From positions 1 to 64,000 of the forward strand of contig UQGJ01000005.1 in the NCBI GenBank assembly GCA_900540545.1: a stretch of 64,000 nucleotides of DNA. The letters run 5' to 3'. The position numbers were made by a program, and so were the translations under genes. The DNA is from an uncultured Eubacteriales bacterium (GTDB taxonomy: Bacteria; Bacillota; Clostridia; Oscillospirales; Oscillospiraceae). Under the pieces are notes generated by a model. That model made no database searches. It saw nothing but the letters and a program-made list of their open reading frames with translations, and was not told where the DNA came from. The stretch's first letter is position 1. Every line of letters starts with the position of its first letter. Of the stretch, positions 59,507 to 64,000 are shown piece by piece.

Positions 59507-59578
59507 TTACCGCAGGCCAAACAGGGTCTTGAGTATGCCGCACAGGCACTTGGGAGAGCGGACAACGACGATCTTCAA
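59507..59578 (-). CDS. spoVM: Stage V sporulation protein M
   Basis: A 23-aa peptide, MKIVVVRSPKCLCGILKTLF-GLR, too short for usual gene calling. It aligns without gaps to SpoVM of Bacillus subtilis, including Met1-Lys2, Pro9-Lys10, Leu12, Gly14-Ile15 and a C-terminal Gly-basic end. SpoVM is an amphipathic helix that sits on the convex forespore membrane and anchors SpoIVA, encoded 1.6 kb downstream. It starts at TTG with AAGGAGG eight bases upstream. That ribosome site lies inside the 3' arm of the hairpin at 59583-59641. Confidence 0.85.
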   Translation of the reverse strand: MKIVVVRSPKCLCGILKTLFGLR

Positions 59579-59582
59579 CAAA

Positions 59583-59641
59583 AACGCCTCCTTCCGACGT
59601 GGACTGGTAATGCTATACCAGTATACGCGGAAGGAGGCGTT
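59583..59641 (-). terminator. Long inverted repeat: rsgA terminator that also holds the spoVM ribosome site
   Basis: Outer arms AACGCCTCCTTCCG (59583-59596) and CGGAAGGAGGCGTT (59628-59641) are perfect over 14 bp, with an inner pair ACTGGTA (59603-59609) and TACCAGT (59616-59622). On the minus strand the stem ends in TTTTT, giving an intrinsic terminator for rsgA. The same 3' arm carries GGAGG for spoVM. Confidence 0.75.
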
Positions 59642-59652
59642 GGGTGCGCCAT

Positions 59653-60549
59653 CTAGGAGCGGTGTTCCCACTCCTTGATTTCTTTGGCCTGTTCATAGAG
59701 GCGGACGTAGCTCTCGTGGCGGCTGGACACGATTTTTCCCTCCGCCAGAGCCTCAAGGACTGCACAGCCTTTTTCCTTTACATGGGAGCAGCCTACGAAC
59801 TGGCACCGGTCCAGATAGGGCCGGAACTCCCGGAAGGAGCGCTCCAGGTCCTCCTTGCGCACCAGTTCCATACGCTCGGTGTCGAAGGAGGAAAAGCCGG
59901 GGGTATCGGCCACGATGGCCCCGCTGTGCAGCCGGTAGAGCTCCACGTGCCGGGTGGTGTGCCGCCCCCGGCCCAGCTTGTCGCTGACCTCTCCCACCTG
60001 GAGGTGGAAGTCCGGCTCCAGGGCGTTGAGGATGCTGGACTTCCCCACGCCGGAGTTACCTGTAAAGGCAGATACCTTCCCGCTGATTGCCGCAGCCAGC
60101 TGTTCCAGCCCCTCCCCCGTCTCGGCGCTGACCCGCAGGGTGGGGAACCCGGCCTTGACGTAGGTATCATAGAGACTGTCGGCGGAGTCCAAATCGCATT
60201 TGTTGATGACGATGAGACTCTCGCAGCCCTCCTTGCCGTCGGCGATGGCGGCCACCCGGTCGATGAGAAACGGGTCCGTCACCGGAATGACCCCGGAGGC
60301 AATGATGACCAGCTGGTCGATGTTGGCCACAGCGGGCCGCTGGAACTCGTTCTTGCGGGGCAGGATGCCGTCCAGCGCGCCGGTGCCGTCATCCATCCGG
60401 GTGATGCTCACCCGGTCCCCCACCAGGGGGGTCACGTGTTGGTGGCGGAGCTTGCCTCTGGCCCGGCAGGTCACGGTCTCCCCGCCGCAGTCCACGTAGT
60501 AAAAGCCGCTGAGAGCCTTCAAAATGATGCCGCTGTCCTGCTGTGTCAT
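59653..60549 (-). CDS. rsgA: Ribosome small subunit-dependent GTPase RsgA
   Basis: A 298-aa circularly permuted GTPase for 30S maturation. The order G4 (INKCD), G1 (GNSGVGKSSI), G3 (DTPGF) is visible, followed by the zinc-binding CQFVGCSHVKEKGC. OB domain at the N-terminus. Its ATG overlaps the prkC stop by four bases. Confidence 0.95.
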   Translation of the reverse strand: MTQQDSGIILKALSGFYYVDCGGETVTCRARGKLRHQHVTPLVGDRVSITRMDDGTGALDGILPRKNEFQRPAVANIDQLVIIASGVIPVTDPFLIDRVAAIADGKEGCESLIVINKCDLDSADSLYDTYVKAGFPTLRVSAETGEGLEQLAAAISGKVSAFTGNSGVGKSSILNALEPDFHLQVGEVSDKLGRGRHTTRHVELYRLHSGAIVADTPGFSSFDTERMELVRKEDLERSFREFRPYLDRCQFVGCSHVKEKGCAVLEALAEGKIVSSRHESYVRLYEQAKEIKEWEHRS

Positions 60550-62651
60550 GAGGAGAAGTCCACTTCCTGGCTGTAAGAGAACACGTCGTCAAAGTAGACG
60601 CTGACGGTCTGCTTCCCGCTGCCGGAGATGGTGGGGCTGATGACGGGGAAGATACTGGCCTGTACGGTGCTCTCATAGCCGTTGACGTCGCCCACCATGA
60701 TGCGGACCCGGATGGTGTCCCGGCCATCCTGGGGGATAGAGACGGTGAAGCTCTTGGATACGGTGGGGTTCCCCACCGGCGTGCTGGGGATGGGGGTCAC
60801 GTCGGGGGTCGGGCTGGGGGAGGTTTCCGGGTCCTGGGAGGGGGACACGTCCGGGGACGGCGAGACATCCGGGTCCTCCTCCTCGGGGCCCTTGCTGATC
60901 TGGAGGGCCACCGTAGAGCCGGAATTGACCTCCTGGCCGGCGGGAATGCTCTGGAATACCACGGTGTCCTTGGGTTTGTCACTGTCTACGGGGGTAACGC
61001 TGCCCAGGTTCAACTCCAGTTCATCCAACATCTTCTTGGCATCATCCAGGGTCTGTCCCTCCAGGGAGAGCATGGTGACCGGCTTGACCTCTGGGCCCTG
61101 GCTGACATAGATGGTCACGGTCTGGCCCACGGTCACTGTCACCTCGGGCAGCGGATCGGTGCGAATGACGTAGTTGGCGGTGATGTCGTCGGAGGTCTCC
61201 AGCACCGGGAAGTCCACATTCAGCCCCAACTGCTTGAGCTCCGCCATGGCCTGTCGGTACTCCTTGTTCGTCACATCCGGCATGGGTATGGTCTCGGTCC
61301 CCACGCTGAGGCGGACGGTGATGACGGGCCGGTCGCCCTTGGCGGTCTTGCCGCCCTCGGGGCTCTGCTCCACAATGACGCCGGGGGTCTGGTCGGCGCT
61401 GACCACCGGCTCCCCCTCTTTGATTTCAAATACGTCCGTCACCTGGGCGTCAGCCATGACCTCTTCCATGGTCCGGCCAAGCAGACTGGGGACGGTATGG
61501 TCGTTGGAGGGCGCCGCGAAGATGTCGCTGAAGAAGGTCATCCAGAGAAAGACCCCGATGCCCACCACAAAAATCAGGATGGCGGCGATGGCGATGGGGA
61601 CGGAAAGGCCGCTGTCCTGCTTTTTCCGCCGCTTTCGTGGCATATTGCGCCCCTCCTCTTCCTCGTCCTCCTCCAGCTCCTCCCGCACCGGGCGGCGGCG
61701 CTCCTGGGCCGGGGACCCAGTCCGTACCGGCCGCCGGCCGGTGTCGATGACCTGGGTGGGCTCGTCGCTGCCGCCCTCCGGCGTGAAGAGGTCGGCGGGG
61801 GTGTAGTCAAAGTTGATGCTGGGATTCTTGCGGAACTCCTCCAGGTCGGAGAGCATGGCGTCGGCGCTCTCGTAGCGCTGTTCCACGTTGGGGGCCATGG
61901 CCTTCATGGTGATGGCCTCCAGGGCCTCCGGGATGTCGGGGTTCAGCTCCCGGGGGGCCAGGGGGATGGAGTTGATGTGCTGGATAGCCACGGACACCGG
62001 CGTGTCCCCCTCGAAGGGGAGCTGGCCGGTGAGCATCTCATAGAGGACCACGCCGGCGGAATAGAGGTCGCTGCGGCAGTCGATGCGGCTGCCACGGGCC
62101 TGTTCCGGCGAGATATAGTGGACGGAGCCCAGGGCCTCCTGGGTCAGGGTGTTCTGGGCGGCGGAGGCCAGACGGGCGATGCCGAAGTCGGTGACCTTCA
62201 CGCTGCCGTCCCGCAGAACCATGATGTTCTGGGGCTTGATGTCCCGGTGGATGATGCCCCGGCTGTGGGCGTGGGACAGGGCCTTCATGATTTGGGTGAT
62301 GAAGTGGAGCGCCTCCCGCCAGTTGAGGGGAACGCCCTTCTTCTGCATATACTGCTTGAGCGTGATGCCGTCGATGAGCTCCATGACGATGTACTCCAGC
62401 TCGGAGGACTTGCTCACGTCGTAGACAGCCATGATATTGGGGTGGGACAGCATGGCCACGGCCTGGGACTCGTCGTGGAACCGGCGGCGGAATTCCGCGT
62501 CCTGGGCCAAGTCGTCCCGCAAGATTTTGATGGCCACCAGGCGGTTGAGCCGGTGACAGCGGGCCTTGTAGACCACCGCCATGCCGCCGGTGCCGATGAC
62601 CTCCAATATCTCGTATCGGTTGTCCAGCATTTTACCTATGTATCGATCCAT
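60546..62651 (-). CDS. prkC: Serine/threonine protein kinase with three PASTA domains
   Basis: A 701-aa membrane kinase. The kinase domain (residues 1-270) has IGTGGMAVVYKA, HRDIKPQN and DFG. A basic, acidic linker leads to one membrane segment (VPIAIAAILIFVVGIGVFLW), then three extracellular PASTA repeats that bind peptidoglycan fragments. A Ser/Pro/Asp-rich stretch (SPSPDVSPSQDPETSPSPTP) joins a C-terminal domain of about 110 residues that PrkC of B. subtilis lacks in this form. Start at 62651 (MDRYIGKMLDNRY) after AGGAGG. Order stp-prkC-rsgA is the usual Firmicutes one. Confidence 0.94.
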   Translation of the reverse strand: MDRYIGKMLDNRYEILEVIGTGGMAVVYKARCHRLNRLVAIKILRDDLAQDAEFRRRFHDESQAVAMLSHPNIMAVYDVSKSSELEYIVMELIDGITLKQYMQKKGVPLNWREALHFITQIMKALSHAHSRGIIHRDIKPQNIMVLRDGSVKVTDFGIARLASAAQNTLTQEALGSVHYISPEQARGSRIDCRSDLYSAGVVLYEMLTGQLPFEGDTPVSVAIQHINSIPLAPRELNPDIPEALEAITMKAMAPNVEQRYESADAMLSDLEEFRKNPSINFDYTPADLFTPEGGSDEPTQVIDTGRRPVRTGSPAQERRRPVREELEEDEEEEGRNMPRKRRKKQDSGLSVPIAIAAILIFVVGIGVFLWMTFFSDIFAAPSNDHTVPSLLGRTMEEVMADAQVTDVFEIKEGEPVVSADQTPGVIVEQSPEGGKTAKGDRPVITVRLSVGTETIPMPDVTNKEYRQAMAELKQLGLNVDFPVLETSDDITANYVIRTDPLPEVTVTVGQTVTIYVSQGPEVKPVTMLSLEGQTLDDAKKMLDELELNLGSVTPVDSDKPKDTVVFQSIPAGQEVNSGSTVALQISKGPEEEDPDVSPSPDVSPSQDPETSPSPTPDVTPIPSTPVGNPTVSKSFTVSIPQDGRDTIRVRIMVGDVNGYESTVQASIFPVISPTISGSGKQTVSVYFDDVFSYSQEVDFSS

Positions 62652-62670
62652 AGCAAGGGTTCCTCCTTGG

Positions 62671-63399
62671 TCACATCTGCATGAGGACAACGGTGACGTT
62701 GTCCGGCGCGCCGCGGGACAGAGCGATGTCCAGCAGGCGGCGGCAGCAGTTCTCGTGGGCGCCGCCGTGGATGACCTCATAGAGGATCTCCTGGTCCGTG
62801 ACCACGTTGATCAATCCGTCCGAACAGAGCAAAAGGGTGTCTCCCGGCGCCACCTTCTGGCGGTAGAGGTCGGCCCTCACTTTTTCTTCCGCCCCCAGGG
62901 CCCGGGTGATGAGGTTCTTCTGGGGGTGCTGGCGGGCCTGCTCCGGGGTGATGTCCCCCCGGGCCACCAGGTCCTCCACCACGGAGTGGTCCCGGGTGAT
63001 GCGGCTGATGCCGTCCTCCCGCACCAGATAGGCCCGACTGTCTCCGATGTTCAGGAGATAGGCCGTCTCCCCGATGACCAGGGCGGCCACCATGGTGGTG
63101 CCCATCCCCCGGCAGTCCGGGTCGATGCCCGCCCGGTACCAGACGGCCTGGTTGGCCTGCTCGGCGGCGAAGTGAAGCAGGGCCTCCGGCTCCCCCCGCC
63201 ACTGGTCTTGGGTCTGGCCGTGGGCGGTGTCCCGGAAGGTCTCCACCGCCAGGCGGCTGGCCACGTTCCCGGCCCTGGCCCCCCCCATACCGTCGCAGAC
63301 GAGGCCCAGACCCATATCCGGCTCCACCTGCTCGATATAGTAGGAATCCTGATTCTGTTGTCGGACCGCACCCACGTCGGTGATGCCCCATATGTTCAT
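62671..63399 (-). CDS. stp: PP2C-family protein phosphatase (Stp/PrpC)
   Basis: A 242-aa metal-dependent Ser/Thr phosphatase that reverses PrkC. Family motifs are RQQNQDSYY, LVCDGMGGARAG, NIGDSRAYLV, LLLCSDGL and GAPDNVTVVL. AAGGAAGGG precedes the ATG at 63399. It lies 19 bases before prkC. Confidence 0.95.
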   Translation of the reverse strand: MNIWGITDVGAVRQQNQDSYYIEQVEPDMGLGLVCDGMGGARAGNVASRLAVETFRDTAHGQTQDQWRGEPEALLHFAAEQANQAVWYRAGIDPDCRGMGTTMVAALVIGETAYLLNIGDSRAYLVREDGISRITRDHSVVEDLVARGDITPEQARQHPQKNLITRALGAEEKVRADLYRQKVAPGDTLLLCSDGLINVVTDQEILYEVIHGGAHENCCRRLLDIALSRGAPDNVTVVLMQM

Positions 63400-63442
63400 A
63401 AGGACCCTTCCTTTCGCCCCAAAGGGGCACGGGAGAAATATG

Positions 63443-64000
63443 TCAGGCGTTGCTGTCCTGCATGGCCTTCCGGCGGAGTTGGCCGCAGGAGGCGTCGATG
63501 TCCCCGCCCAGCTTCCGGCGGACGGTGGCGGTGATTCCATGGCCCTCCAGACGCCGCTGGAATTCGACCACCCGGCGGCTGGGCTTCAGGGGGCTCTCCT
63601 TCACCTCGTTGAGGGGGATGAGGTTCACGTGGCCCGGCGTCCCCTTCAGGTGCTTCGCCAGCAGGTCGGCCTGCCAGTCGGCGTCGTTCACCCCGTCGAT
63701 CATGGCGTACTCGTAGGAGATGCGCCGCCCCGTCACCTCGAAATAGCGGCGGCAGGCATCGAACAGCCGCTCCACCCCCACGGCCCTGTTGACCGGCATG
63801 ATCTTGGAGCGGGTCTCGTCGTCCGGCGCGTGGAGGGAGACGGACAGTGTCAATTGTAACCTATGTTGCGCCAGTTTGTCAATTTTGTCTGTCAGGCCGC
63901 AGGTGGACAGGGAGATATGGCGCATACCGATGTTCAGCCCGTCGGGGTGATTTACCAGCTCCAGGAAGCGCAGAACGGTGTCAAAGTTGTCCAGCGGCTC
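63443..64000 (-). CDS. rlmN: Dual-specificity RNA methyltransferase RlmN, C-terminal part (runs off the right edge)
   Basis: The last 185 codons are present, beginning EPLDNFDTVLRFLELV at the edge, part of the GMGEPLDN block. Also seen are STCGLTDKI, LHAPDDETRSKIMPVN and the C-terminal catalytic Cys in ASCGQLRRKAM. The radical SAM cluster lies outside the window. It methylates A2503 of 23S rRNA and A37 of some tRNAs. It leads the stp-prkC-rsgA cluster. Confidence 0.93.
   Translation of the reverse strand, partial: EPLDNFDTVLRFLELVNHPDGLNIGMRHISLSTCGLTDKIDKLAQHRLQLTLSVSLHAPDDETRSKIMPVNRAVGVERLFDACRRYFEVTGRRISYEYAMIDGVNDADWQADLLAKHLKGTPGHVNLIPLNEVKESPLKPSRRVVEFQRRLEGHGITATVRRKLGGDIDASCGQLRRKAMQDSNA

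Noticed and set aside
56546..59656. Plus-strand open frame of 1036 codons
   Set aside because: It lies antisense to spoIVA and the SPOCS-LysM gene, both certain by motif. Its composition (runs of Gly, Asp, Val, His) is the usual shadow of GC-rich coding sequence.

Overview
The window is about 64 kb of GC-rich chromosome. It most likely comes from an anaerobic, endospore-forming member of the Clostridia, of the Oscillospiraceae/Flavonifractor-Lawsonibacter-Intestinimonas type. The evidence is sporulation genes (spoIVA, an unmarked spoVM, a SPOCS-LysM protein, cotJ genes), oxygen-sensitive glycyl radical enzymes (GREs), both PPi- and ATP-type phosphofructokinases, and no respiratory genes. The genus is inferred; no rRNA gene is present.

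Region 1 (1-26.2 kb) is an accessory catabolic island. It has three similar modules. Each has a PucR/CdaR-type regulator divergent from an operon with a MatC/DASS-like carboxylate permease and a GRE of about 800 residues. Module 1 adds an MmgE/PrpD protein and the only GRE-activating enzyme seen. Module 3 adds two CapA-family proteins without export signals. Next come a TetR regulator and an operon for a family I CoA-transferase, an acyl-CoA dehydrogenase and a YczE-like membrane protein. The left edge holds the first codons of what looks like etfB, so the electron acceptor for the dehydrogenase is probably encoded just outside. An inverted repeat, TGAAC-NN-GTTCA, lies at the promoters of etfB, module 1 (both directions), module 2 and the CoA-transferase operon. 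This suggests one regulon: import of a carboxylate, radical chemistry, CoA activation, then flavin-linked oxidation. The substrate is unknown.

Region 2 (26.2-41.3 kb) has a TPR-DUF4037-DUF4125 operon, a cotJA-cotJB fusion with a truncated cotJC, a MATE exporter, an amidase, radA, a Xer-type recombinase beside a 28-bp dif-like palindrome, and a putative amidase, HAD phosphatase and hypothetical gene. It ends with fba and a PPi-phosphofructokinase (divergent), a LysR regulator and a cation antiporter.

Region 3 (41.3-54.6 kb) is mainly biosynthetic and mostly minus strand: a methyltransferase, pfkA, purB, an aminotransferase, a likely pantothenate ECF S-component with coaX, an Asp/Glu racemase and leuB-leuD-leuC with an embedded P-loop gene. 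A DUF3795 protein, a Crp/Fnr regulator, an HD hydrolase and a formate/nitrite channel follow.

Region 4 (54.6-64 kb) has a GNAT acetyltransferase behind a leader-peptide attenuator, ldh, then spoIVA, SPOCS-LysM, spoVM, rsgA, prkC, stp and the 3' part of rlmN. No tRNA, rRNA, CRISPR array or insertion sequence was seen. No gene-free stretch exceeds 300 bases.
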